Origin: Hymenolepis diminuta
Taxonomy: Eukaryota > Platyhelminthes > Cestoda > Cyclophyllidea > Hymenolepididae
Direction: 5' to 3'
DNA: 64,000 bases
NCBI GenBank assembly: GCA_900708905.1
Contig: CAADRB010000086.1
Span: forward strand, 178,771 to 242,770
A program made the position numbers and the translations under genes. How positions within the stretch are numbered: position 1 is the stretch's first letter; every line of letters begins with the position of its first letter. This document shows, piece after piece, positions 36,068 through 48,586 of this stretch. Below the pieces are notes generated by a model. The model was not told the DNA's origin, ran no database searches, and saw only the letters and a program-made list of their open reading frames with translations.

Positions 36068-37379
36068 GGGAAGGGGTCGAAAATGATTACACAGTTTAGT
36101 AAAGTCAAGATGCTAGAAGCCTTTCTGCGTTTGCCCACTTTCCCACAGGAAAAAAATTCCTTTTGCTATATCTAAATTTTCCATCGCTCAATTTTCCCGA
36201 TTTGATCCTTGAGTTATTAGTGAAGAGTTTACGTTAACAATATTCAGACTTGTTGACAATTTGATTTGCTGAATAGATGGCCAAGGTACATTAGGCAGAC
36301 AAATAGGGCTAGAAACAGCCTCTATTATTAATACCAACAAAATTATAAAAAATTTACAGTTTTTCATTGTGGGAAGCTACTGACATTAATAATATTGGGA
36401 TCAACAAATAGTACAGAGGAAAGGATCAAGAAGATACAGGTGTTCCGAAATTCAATTTTCATGAGTCGTCTCCCGGATTTTAGCAAATTCTTGATTACAG
36501 AGTTCACTACTTACTATTAATTCAAGAAGAGTGGTCTAGCCATTTCATTGCAGTTTTTCTTCCAGTGGTTGACAGGGCAAATAATCTTACATGATGTTCC
36601 ACTTCTTGCAGCTATTTTAAGTAAAATGTAGTGTCCTTCCAATGCTTTGTACATTATCCACATCCAGATAAACATTCGATTTTAAAACAACAAGTCATAA
36701 CAAGTGCCCACAACTGCAAGATGGATTTTAGTAAAATTAGGCGATTAAAAAGAGACAGTCGTGTTTGCAGGATAATATTTATATTCACACCGACGCAATG
36801 CCATCTATAAACCAAACTTTTCTATGGCAACGTCGTGATTAAATATATCTTCGACTTGTTTGTTCATTAAAAATTAGTACACCAAATGTTAAAAAGATTA
36901 CAGTGGCACAGCTTCCCTTATTTATTTTCTCAAAGAGAGGTTTAAAGTACACGTCTTTGTGCATCATTGTAAATTTTAAATCCCGCTACTGGCTCACCTT
37001 GTGTTAGAGAAGTAACATAAACAAATTTTCCACAATCTATTGTTGCATTCGCGGCGATTTCTAATATCCAGATTGAGTAATAAGGAAATTAATATATAAT
37101 CAAACGCTGAGGATGTTCCATGGCCTGCTAGATAGTTTGAAATAACAAAGATCTGTCACAATTAAACCCTACAGTATGAAATTTTACAGCTCATTAATAA
37201 TCAAAGAGCTATGGATGAGCAAAACGAGATGTCAATAAAAAATCTTCCTAAATATAATTAGAAGGAAATAAGAAATAACTTATACTATTTGATCTTATAA
37301 ATGATAAAGATGGTTGAAACGGCACATTTCAAAGTGTCATTCTTAGTGTTGATAGAGCATTAAGTGCTAGAAAATGAAA

Positions 37380-38690
37380 CTATTATTGGTTGGAACTCAC
37401 GATTTCTCATAAAATAACATAGTATTAACCTAGGCTTTATTCTATATATCCCACCTCGACTTCAATCACCCACTCAATCCCAGTCTGAAAGCGACTGATG
37501 ACTGCGAGCTTTGCTCACATCAGGTGGTCTTGATTCATGTCCTCCATTGCTCGGTCTATTGCTTCCGTGAGAGAGGGGGATTTGGTGTTATGGGAGTGCT
37601 TATTAACTTCCTTTTCAACCACGCCTCGCCACGCCTCCCCACGCCTCACACGTAGTAATATCCTATGGATTAAGACCTCGTGGGTTAGGGGGTCATAAGA
37701 GTTCGGTTTGACATGTGGATGAAAGTTCTTGACCCTCCAACGGATTGTGGATTTTGAGAGCTATATGGGATGGAGGCGAATCTTGTTGGAAGACATAGAG
37801 GGATCTTCCTCCATTGGCTACGCTGCCTATTCAAGATGGCTTAATAACAATGGTTTGAAGAGTCTCGACAATGACGTCTGCATCAGCATCTACATTGTCT
37901 CGAAGGCCTTGTGAAAAAACTGAGGGGTTATGATGTACCTTTCACCGTCCCTCACAACACCGAAAACTATCACTGTTGATGGAAACTTCGTATGCATGCG
38001 TAACAGTTAGAACTTCAGTGGGGTCCACCCGTCCGCACACAGTCAGCCACCTATCATTTCTTCGATTGACTTTTCATCCTAGGGAAAGTTTTTGGGTTGG
38101 AGAAAAGCCAAAGACACTCCCGTTCTTCTGAGTGCTTCAATTTCTCTAAGAGTCGTTTTGCATGCATTAAACGATTCTCTTGGATAGTGTTTATCGACAT
38201 GAACTGACAACCTCGCATAAGAACATGTGAGATTTGTATCCGAGGTCTTGATGAATAACATTCCCTATGCATTGTTGTTCTTTCGGACACTTTAAGATAT
38301 TCGGCAAGATGCCAAGCATTGACTTTCCAGGATTTTCGTCCATCATGTCAGGAACACTTCTTACAAACTCAGGTGTTGTGAAGGGGTCAGCAGAGTGTTG
38401 GCAATGCCATTTTCTCTTCCTCGTGGCGGCCAATTCATCTACATTGTTGTCATTCAGCAGTTTCTTTCTAACTTTGCAAAGGAAAGATCTGGCGACTTTT
38501 AGAAATCTAGCAATTTCTGAACTCCTACGCTTCGCTCTTACAGACACTGTTATAGCGTGTCACTTCATTTCATTAGTTATGGTAGTATCTAGTATGAGAT
38601 CTCCTGATATGAAGAATGCATTAATTATTATCGGGTTGATTTAAATTACAAAAATATAGGTGCCCTCAGATATCTTGCGCACCCTGTATA
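37380..38690 (-). mobile_element. Decayed mariner (Tc1/mariner superfamily) element, copy 1
   Basis: The minus strand carries a mariner transposase broken by stops and frameshifts. The outer right end reads CAGGGTGCGCAAGATATC beside a TA, as expected of a mariner terminal repeat and its TA target. No matching inverted repeat is evident at the left end near 37.38 kb, so that end is lost or diverged. The left 540 bases recur almost unchanged at 56.5 kb. Confidence 0.8.
37440..38571 (-). pseudogene. Mariner transposase pseudogene
   Basis: An N-terminal helix-turn-helix part is intact at 38547-38191 (RRSSEIARFLKVARSF, then TTPEFVRSVPDMMDENPGKS). In a new frame follow ENRLMHAKRLLEKLKH and LWLFSNPKTF, where the first catalytic Asp of the usual FSDEK is replaced by Asn in that frame. 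KVNRRNDRWL and PTEVLTVTH follow in other frames. YVFQQDSPPSHIA near 37800 keeps the second catalytic Asp. The third-Asp region (normally SPDLNPLDY-like) has decayed. The C-terminus is recognisable as VVEKEVNKHSHNTK and AIDRAMEDMNQDHL, ending GYIE and a stop near 37445. At least four frame changes or stops make it non-functional. DNA cut-and-paste transposition is the ancestral role. Confidence 0.8.
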
Positions 38691-39557
38691 TTTAAAGCTT
38701 TAAATTAATCAATTACTCTCATATTGTATTTTCATCTCATAATGAAGGTCGTACATGTCACTGTTAAATTATATTACTCCATTTTTCGATAAAGTATATA
38801 GATGATTCGACGTTTGCGTCACTAAAAAGACGTGTCACTGTAACAGAGTCAAACTCTCTGCACTGACGTCTTCCACCAATTGTTCATGTTTATTATCACA
38901 TATGCACACCAGTAAACAAAACTGAAATAGAAAATGACAGAACACACAGTCACAACTACTGGTCGGTTGACCTCATTCAACTGTGAATGAGGGGATGCGT
39001 CATACAACTGTCATACAAACGCACGCCTGATTGAATTGTGTGAGAGATGGTATTGGCTGTTCGCATGCTATACCATCTGAAGAGATTCACATTTATCGAA
39101 ATCACTTGTTCTGAATCATTTAAATAGGCGCCTGACTATATTTGGGTTTCTTTCTATGTGTGAGTACACAAAGACGATTTATATTTTCACGTGGATGGCA
39201 TAATCAGTAGTATTGGGGAGGTAAGTTTAGCTTCCAGTGCTAAGTTGGCTTAAATGACTCACACACACGACTCGGAGACAGGCGCATGAGTCATGAGCTT
39301 TGATAGGAAACTTTCGCACTCTCTGGACATGTAAGTTAGTAATACGGTGTAAAAAATTTAGAAGGTAGCTGAAAAGTGACTTCCTAAAGGATCGCTAACA
39401 TATAAATATACAATAACTAGAAACGAGTTAGTCGAATGTAAATATTTTAATGGATAATTACAGGAATACATGCTTGAATTGAGGCGATGGCGGTCAAGAA
39501 CTGTTATGTAAAAATGAAGATCACAGATTCTAAAATTGAGTTTTGAGCGGTAAAAAC

Positions 39558-39746
39558 TCTGCGCCAGCTGTCCAGTAGTTAATCTCCACGTCTATCAAAT
39601 CAGAGGTCACGAAATCGATGTCTCTAGCAGCACATTCTAATCAACAAAAGGGATGGTAGAATGTGAGCTTAACATCAGGATGGCTCCAGTATACCTTCTT
39701 TCCAAACAAGTTAAGCGTTGTATACACTTATAGGCTTCTGGAAGTA
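39558..39746 (+). repeat. SINE copy, diverged
   Basis: Recognisable pieces are CCAGTAGTTAATCTCCACG, ATCAGAGGTCACGAAATCGA, GGGATGGTAGAATGTGAGCT, AAGCGTTGTATACAC and the tail TAGGCTTCTGGAAGT. Middle parts have drifted. Confidence 0.55.
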
Positions 39747-40350
39747 AATTGATTTTCCAAACAAATGTTCAAGTTTGTGGTATTTCGAATTAGCAAAACT
39801 AAGATACTTCACCGCTGCTGTCAAATCATACGAGTAGATATAGTAAAGTGAATTTTCTGTGGAGATACATCGCTACAGTTTACAATTTCTATAGCCAATT
39901 CCAGTTCATTTCCTTCCTATTCTAATGAAAACTGAAACAAAAAGAAAAATTTGCAAATTGTGAAATCATTCCTGATGCAGTTATAGCTCAAGAACCTTCA
40001 AAAGACTGTTTTGGATAATGAGCACTGCAGTCTTTACTCCCATTCAGGATATTCGAATGAATAATTTGTTTCTCCTCCTAATTTGCGAAATCTAATTTTA
40101 TTCACTAGCATCAAGAAAAATTTGTGTTATTTCAAAAAAGGGTCGAATCAGTCTTCAAACATTCCATAAGATGGTATACAACTAATCTCTAAGTGAGTCG
40201 CTTCCAAAGGAATTTAAACCGTGAGTTATCATTGTCTGACAATCATGCACTTCTCATAAGTTTATTAAATTTATGGAAGAATAGAGTACTTTGAAATTCA
40301 GTTGCATTTACGTGATGTATCGGTTTTATTGAAAATCAGGTAAGTTTGCA

Positions 40351-40542
40351 GGTAGTGCTGTGGTTAAGGTGACCATTCGTAAAGTCAGAGGTCATGCGTT
40401 TGATACCAGTCAGTGTACGTCAACCGAGACAACTGGCTAACTAAACTGGTTAAGCCTGGCTAATTAAGGAGGATGGTGAAATTTGAGTTTCCTTTTCATA
40501 ATACGTGTTGTAAAACCCTTTAATGAATGGGTTTGGGCAGTA
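40351..40542 (+). repeat. SINE copy, nearly full length
   Basis: GTGCTGTGGTTAAGGTGACC, AAAGTCAGAGGTCATGCG and TTTGATACCAGTCAGTGTAC form the tRNA-like head. GGCTAACTAAACTGGTTAAG, CCTGGCTAATTAAGGAGGAT and GAAATTTGAGTTTCC follow. The tail is diverged (TGTTGTAAAACCC, AATGGGTTTGGGCAGT), and a stretch between TTTCC and the tail is shortened. Confidence 0.65.
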
Positions 40543-43500
40543 TTAAAAGGAATAGAGAATGTGGTAACATTACATAGTTTCAATAATCGTGCTCAGCCGA
40601 ATTTAATTATCAACATCAGTAGAATGAAAGTTGTACGGTATCTTGTAGATACTAACGACACCCAGTTTTGATCTTTCGATGATACGTTCTACTTGAATAA
40701 CAAAATTTTCTAGGACATAATTGTGTCTGAAGTTGATATTCAGTCGTGTACTTTAATAATAAAATACTATTCTCCGAAGACGATAAATATTGATGAATCA
40801 TACGGTAGTCTCTCCAATGAACAATGCTCAGGAATGATTTATCGCGAGACGACTTACAAACTGTCCAACCTATTTGTTTTATGTATAAGGCATGCTTGAG
40901 CCTTCGTCGAATATAGCCTGGCAACTCAAAATCCATACATTTCATGTTCATACTCCCAAATGGTCCATTCTTGTCATTGTCAATTGTCATTAGCGATTTG
41001 AAATATGATCTTATTCACAAAAGGATACCCCTCTAAATATATGAGCAGGTATTCCCTGTTTAAGTTACCTGTAGTTAGATTCAAAATGACCTAGAAAACG
41101 GCTTTTGAGAGGATTGTAATAACTTCACTACCAACTTGAAAAAGTTATTTTGATTCGTCTACTGATTTCCACCAGTCTTTTACCTCTTTCACTTAATCTT
41201 GCTCGTGACTTATCCCAGACTTATCAATTTCCCATTATCTAACTCCTGTGTCTTGAGTTTTACTCTCTCATTTAGTCACTTTTTTGCTTACTACTTCTTT
41301 TTCACTTTTCTTTTAGTATTGCTATTCAGCGAGATATTTTCTTGTATCCTATATTCTGGTAGTCGGGTTCGTATAGTTTGACAAGAACCATAATTTACCT
41401 TGTTTCACGCATTCTACATTTGTTCCTGTCTAAGATAGAAGCTCACCTATAGTATACTTTCAATTTATTTCTACACATTTTTATTAAAATTTTAGTCTGT
41501 ATATACCTGTCAAACTATTTCTTTAAATGCACTAAGTTCAAGGTAGATATGCACTTAAAACTCGCTTTTTGTAGTAGACGGAATGTTTACTTTATTTCTT
41601 TAAAGGTAGTTCGGTGATGGAAAATTAATTTTCATTAAGTGCAAAAAGTGAAAAATATGATCTAACGAGGCAAACACTTCTAGTTCATTTTGCATAAACT
41701 TCTTCGTACAATTCTTTGCAGAATGATAATTACTGTCATACCCTCGCTTAATAAGATCAATCCTGTTAACCGGAAAGTGATCACTTATTGTTCTGTCCAA
41801 ATGAGCTAGATGGGAAAATGTAGAAATCCCGATTTTGCATTTTAGAAAGGGAATTGAAGTTGAAATATTATAGTTTATTTCCTGAAAAGTTAATTTTATT
41901 CATGAGTCTAAGTTATGATTTGTACTGCCACCTTCAGAATACAAAGGAAATTGTTCTTGGTGATAGATATTAAGAGACACTTGCATTGTATTTCGGTTTC
42001 CATGAAAGGAGGTTCAAATTCACTTGTAATTTAATGGTCAATTCTAATTTATTTGATATCAAAAGAAGGCACACATCGAAAATTCATGGACAGGGGATGT
42101 CATCACTCCCTTCCATAGAGCCATAGAGCGTTCAGCCGTTAAATATCGGTTGTTATTATTATTTTAACCCACGGCATGGCAAAAAAATCCCAACTTCTAC
42201 TCTGGGGAAAACGACGGAAAGTGCAGTAAATAGTAAAGGAAATCACATCGAGAAGATTTTGTGAGTAAGGTCAAAAAGTCTGATCGGAAAACCTTAATTC
42301 ATTTGGATTCGGGTTGTGCAATTCACGTTTCAAAATCTACCTTCAAGATGCTGAGCTAATTCTAATCGACGAGATCCGGTGCCTACTGATCAGTTGTTTA
42401 ATTACGCTAGTCACTTCAATTTTTTCTCTCCTAAGGGTTGATTTTAGAATGGCCTCATTTTATATTAAGCAGATTATGTGATCTTAACGTAGTGGAACTG
42501 AGATAACTGACACCCACTAAATATTTTCTCATCTTTTTAACGTAACGCTGTCTCATTGACTCTTTTGTTTACCACAAATGAACGATTTGCCATTAATATT
42601 CACCCTCCACCGTATTTTTGACTTGCCTGAACGTGGACCGAATGATTTTATCTTCAACTTAAATCCTTTCACCAATGCACTAGCATCAAAATAATGAGAC
42701 CGTCAGGTGTGAGACATAAGCATCACCTATGAGTCAACAAACCACACTTCTCGGCGGTCACAAGATGTTCCCCCACTTTAAATATTCCAAACATTCCATT
42801 GTAGTTTTGTGCAAGCAAGGAGCAAGCAATATGCACACAATTATATTGTATTAATCAACCTGGGGATCCCTTTAGACGAGTGTGGTTTTGCAGTTTTCAT
42901 TTTTATGAACAGCAACACGAATAAACATAACTGAGTGAGATATATCATTGTCGATTGCTGGGATCGGATTCAAAATGGCCATTGTGAAAGGCCAAAGAAT
43001 GAAGAAGGTCAAATCGAAAAAAGGTGACAAATTTAATTATAATAGACTACATAGTAAGAGAAGATATACGTTATAATTATTCGAAAGGAGAAATAGAAGG
43101 GTAATTTAAGGCGATATTTCAAAAGGATATACTACTCTTGAAATAAAACAGAAATATAAATTATAAGAAGTAAATTTAAAAACTGGTTGATAAACTCCAA
43201 CAAGTGGGGCCCTATTTAAATATTTATGTCATATTTTTACAGAATAACAACAAATCAGCATAAATTTAAAGTAAATTATTTGTTTAGCAAGCGAATTCTA
43301 ATGAAATTCAGGGATTTTTCACCAATGGATTGTCTGTTCCCAAATCGCAAACGTCGTGACCCCAGTTAAGTAGGTAAATTTAGAATTTACCGAAAATAAT
43401 TAATATTTTAAATAAACAAGCCTATTATTACACCCTTAATATTTCAGAAGTGGCATGAATTTCTGATTTTTTTCATTGCTTTACACCTTCCTTATAGCGA

Positions 43501-46500
43501 TTTATTTGTATTAAATAACTAAATGTACACTAAAAATTGCAATTTTCATTAAGTTGCAGTAAAGCAGAGGAAAGCTTCAGCAATTAAATTTCTTGATCGA
43601 GTTTTAATTTTTTTGAATTTTTATTTCCCCTATCCAATTGCATAACTATTACGTCAATTTGTTTAAATTAATTAATGAATGCCCATCTTGAGAAAAATAT
43701 AGTGAGCTCTACCACGAAAGCTGTGTGAGATCATGCGGAATCATCCTGCCTTCTTGGGTTCTGGAAGAAAAATTTAATTGAAATGGGAAAACTAACAATC
43801 ATAATTGATCAATAAGCACCAGGTGCTGTGGATAGGAACTCACTCGGTAATCCAGGGAATGAATCATTGAATTCGAATTTCAGAACTGTCCATTAAGCAC
43901 AAAAGCCAAAATCAAATGAATGGAAAGGTGAACATTTTTGCCTCTTGGAAGATTATAATAGGATGCAAAATAATATTAACCCCTTGCTACCCAATTCACT
44001 TTGATCTCCTTCCGCGGCTGAAAATATATATTAATCAAATAAAAATTCTTCATACCTCGAAAATTATTTAAACCAACACAGAACCAGGCAATGCCTCTAA
44101 ATTAATAAAGGCGTAAAATTAACCTTGTTTATTGACAAAAACAGATTTTAAAATGGAATATTTGACTCGCTGCACAAGATACTTAGGAAATTCTTTCCTT
44201 TTGTGTTGCGCAATTAGTAGTATATTACACAGGCAATACCTTCAAGTGAAAATTTATGTTTCTGGCTTTGCGTCACTTGGCATTTGTCTGTTTCTTTGCT
44301 TTATTTACCCATAACTCCAACTCAATAGACGCCACTTGCCTGATTTTCCTACTTCGAATACAACTTGCATTGCCTGGAAGTATTTATGCGCCATATCTCC
44401 AAACCACTGCAATTTGCCCAAGTTTGTTGGCATTGTAACCTTACCAGCGAAATGTCAACGAGAACCCATATATTATACCCGGATCCATGATGGTATACTC
44501 TAACATTGCTGTAGAGCGATGATAACTCATCCTCTAAACCTGTAAATAAATATTCGCAGTGGCGGCAGAGAAAATGTCAGCGAGAATTTCCTCCCACGAA
44601 GCCAGGAATTCACATAGTTATGATACAGGTAATAAGATATTATTTAAAATTATCAGTGTTATTAACTAATATTCCTTTTTATTAATGTTTCACTGAATAG
44701 GATGTTAGTTCCCTAAGCATATATTTATAAATACTGATCAACAGAAGTGTTGGGAAGTAGAATCAAATATTTTTGGTGCACTGAATTATCAGTTACTGAG
44801 TCTTCACGCTCTCACCTCGCCATTGAAGCAATTGAAGCTGCAGTTAGTAGAAAAGAAGGTACTTTATCATCTACCACTTATTCAACTCTGTAAAAGCGAA
44901 TTTATTCTCCTTAATAAAAGTTGTGTGGGGTGCAGATTTCCTGCGTTCTTCCTGGAGTCTGAGTAGTTGTAGATTCATAAAGTGATAACTGGGTATTATT
45001 AAAACAAAAACAGAAGTCTTATGCTTTCCTTAGACAAGTTAAGAATAACAAATTAATAATTCTTATTCGTATTTTTTTATGCAGGTTCTGATCATGACGA
45101 GTGATTGACATAGTAGATCATTGGAGTTCAAATCTGTTTCTTCTGAAGCACTACTTCTAATGAAGATCGCCAGACTTTTAAGTGTTTCGATACATGAAAG
45201 TCCAGTCATTCTAGTGCAAAGTTGGTGGAAAGTTGCAAAAGATATTATCAGAAAAGTGGAGAAAAAATACATAATTAGAATTTTCATATAACTCTTATAT
45301 AGTGTACATTTTTCTTCCCTTTAATAAATCGCTCTCACTCTTTACTACATAAAAGTCAATCCCTAGACTTTATTCCAAAACTCCTTAAAGAAATTATAGA
45401 ATAGGCCGATGGTTTGTAGAAAATATCAAAAAATTTCTCTTTAAAATATGTTTAAAGTGTACCTGTAAGTATTTCGATTATGAAAATATATCAACAATAT
45501 TGTTCGTATCTTTGTTATGCCCATTTTGGTGGAAGAAGCCAAAGGTACCTTTAAACTGAGATTCATCAAGACATTTTCAAGAAAGAGATATTAATTATAC
45601 CATTTCAGTTTTGGTCATTTGTCACGAGCAATAAAGTTGTCAATTTCACAAAAAAGCGTGAGTCCCAAATTTGCTCAACCAAACAAGTCCACTGGGAAAC
45701 TATGCACTAGGCATATTATCCTCTTGAAGCTTTTGGGATTGCGCTAGATTCTCCCAATTTCCTTAAATTCTCATTCCCAGTATTTTTAGCATCCCCTGTT
45801 TTAGCTGGAAGGTCAGGAATCATGACTGATGAGCACAATAGTGTTTCAAACATCTTCATTGGTCAGTATAACCATAACCGATATGAATCAAGTTATCGTA
45901 ACAGTCATACTGTTAATTTGAAACCTTCTTTCATTAAAAACTATGCTAAATGATAAATCTATCCTGCTATCTTGCTCTACTCTTGCTTCTTGAGGTCCGA
46001 GGTATTTTTTATTAGAGTACACCTACGGTGAACCACGGTTAGCTCTGATATGCTAGAAAAGTCATTAAAGTCTCAACTATCCGCTTTGTTACTATAAGAT
46101 ACTAGCAAACCAAGGTGGCATGATTAACCACGAGATTGAATCAAGTGATAAATAAACTTTGAATATAGTGGATCTAATCTCACTCAAACCACCTTGAAGT
46201 CGAATCCTAAATTCTGAGCATCAGGACATTACGCAGTCAATGTGATTCCTGTGGGAATATGAGTAGTTCAATGCTTCTAGAAATAAATGAAAATGAGATT
46301 TCGCATGCCCTGGCTTCATTACCTACTGCTTTGTGACCTCCTTCTCGTTTCCTACTTTAATAAACATTTTACTTTTTCTCGATTTTCCATATCCATTACC
46401 TTTCGTTTTGGCCTCCAAACGTTTCCCAAATTATGATGTAGTCATACATAAACAAAGTAAAATTTATTTATTTTAAATAAGAGGAATATTTTTGGTAGCT

Positions 46501-48379
46501 AAAAATACTATTAATAAAATCATAGTTGAGCATATATTGCTCTAACAAGTTTCATTGGCTATTTTATCAATTCAACTGTTCCTTTTTCACTTATTGTTCT
46601 TTTTGATATATCATAGCATTATGCAAATAGTCCGCCCAATGTGCCATCTTCTGACGAAATCATCCTTATATGATGAATACAGACCAAACATTGATAACTC
46701 CTTCACAACCCTGCTAATGGTCTGAAATGCCATCGTAGACGAATACACTTGAAACCTCATTAGAGAGACGTGCTGCAATAGTAAAATAAATAAATTCATG
46801 AAAATGCACGAGATCAAATTACACAGTGACTTTAATTTGACCTCTGATGTGTTTATTGAGTGATTAAGAAGTGATTTGACTACTTCTTGTGACTGTGATT
46901 ATGTTTCAGACATTTAAACAATTAAAGCCTTTGATCTTTACCGTCTGCCTTCCTTATGGCTAGGCTTAGAAAGTCACCGGTTTTGAAATGTGATCCTCTT
47001 ATATAATCAATCCGTCCTCTTCTAATTTAGGATCAATGGTTACCACAGCTTGGTGTCCTACAATAACTTTTAATCCTCACGTCAAAGTCAAGTAAAAGGT
47101 AAGCCTAGACTGAATTACTTTCTATTTGGCGATAGAGCAACTTCATGGAACTACTTTAGAAATGAAGAGACACCTATGCGGAGTAAATTTACAGCTGAAT
47201 GATGATTTTAGAAGGTAAAAGTATTGCGATAAAATGTGCTAGTTTGGGGTTAGAGGTTTTCCGTAGAATGGAATGAATCGGATTTCATTTAGTTATCCAT
47301 GGTGGTGGTTTATAAATGAAAGCCCTCTAAACATGAGGAACAGCGCAATAGTCCAAATAGGAGGGAGGACTGACCTGTAAAAGGGAATAAGATTAAGATG
47401 AGTAAAGGAGCCTTACTTCGTCTGAGTTCTAAATACGGCCGTTTGTCCACTTTCAGACTTCTAGATTCGACCCATGGATTCCAGAATGATATTTTAAATT
47501 CGAAGTGTTCATATCTTATTGATTAACTGATTAATCTGTGAGGTTCGTCAAGCAATCTCGATTAGTTTGTCTCTTCCGGTAACCAAGACCATCTTGACGG
47601 TGCTGACCAAGCCGTCATAACTGGTCTTATTGGCGTTCCCTCGAGGTGAGCTTCGATACGAGGTTATCGAATAATTTTAGTCATCGGATGAACACAATAT
47701 ATTATTAAATGCTTATAAAAGCTGCAGATGTCTACATGTTTTAAATGATTACCCATGTTAATCAATTCTGGGGATTAATTCTGTCCCGTAACTGGTGGTC
47801 TCGGGATTAACGGATTGGATAATCGGTGGATATTCAAAAGAGAGAGAGTGAGCTCATTTTGAGTTAACTCTGATAACTCTGTTAAAATCGTAAAGTCTGG
47901 TACCATCCTGTGATATCTTGTTTATAAGGAGAAAATGAGTGAAAAAGGAAATTTCACTTTATATCAATTAAAATTTCAATAATTATTAAGGCTGAAGTGG
48001 CACTACCATCCAATCTTTTGAACTTGGTAAATCCTTGTGTCCAATCTCTCGTAATATTTGGTGAATTTGATCCGATTTTTCAAATGCAGAATTATTTAAA
48101 TACACACGAAAGCAAACACTCGTTCTTAAAAACCAATATCAGGTATAGTTCTCATCCAATCACCTCCAAAATTTATGCTCCAACCAAATAGAATTCCATA
48201 AAAATATCTCAAAGCATGAACATTTAATTGATAAAGAAAGAACAACTACATCTAGAGCCAGAAATCTTTAGATTTCGCTTTACTCTCCAACATTACATTT
48301 AATATTGAAAAATATATACCTCCAGCCAAATCGTATCTTGATATGACCTTTGATAAAATTGACATGCCAGATATAAACT
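40543..48379. other. Long AT-rich gene-free stretch
   Basis: Nearly 8 kb with only short unrecognised frames; the longest, 40990-40652 on the minus strand (112 codons), shows no domain. A short match to 25671-25700 occurs at 48330-48358. Confidence 0.45.
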
Positions 48380-48586
48380 GTGCATCTGTGGTTGACTAGT
48401 CAGAGGTCATGAGTTAGATGACCACTGATCTACACCCATTGAGTGAAATGGCCCACCCCACTGGTTAAGTTTGGCTAATCGAAGGGATAGCAGAACTTGA
48501 TTTTCTCACCATGAAGGCTTCGTTATGCTCTTCCTTTACCCAAGAGGAATGTTGGAAGACGCTATCATGGGCGAGCTTAGAAGTTA
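48380..48586 (+). repeat. SINE copy, nearly full length
   Basis: GTGGTTGACTAGTCAGAGGT, CCCACCCCACTGGTTAAGTT, TGGCTAATCGAAGGGATAG, TTGATTTTCTCACCATGAAG, GGCTTCGTTATGCTC, CAAGAGGAATGTTGGAAGAC and GGGCGAGCTTAGAAGT follow the family in order. The A box is incomplete. Confidence 0.68.

Noticed and set aside
38267..38644. Plus-strand 125-codon frame
   Set aside because: Antisense shadow of the mariner transposase helix-turn-helix region.
45826..45855. ACTGATGAGC, partly like a hammerhead ribozyme core, sought because some flatworm SINEs carry one
   Set aside because: The required GAAA and flanking stems are absent, and it is not inside a SINE copy.
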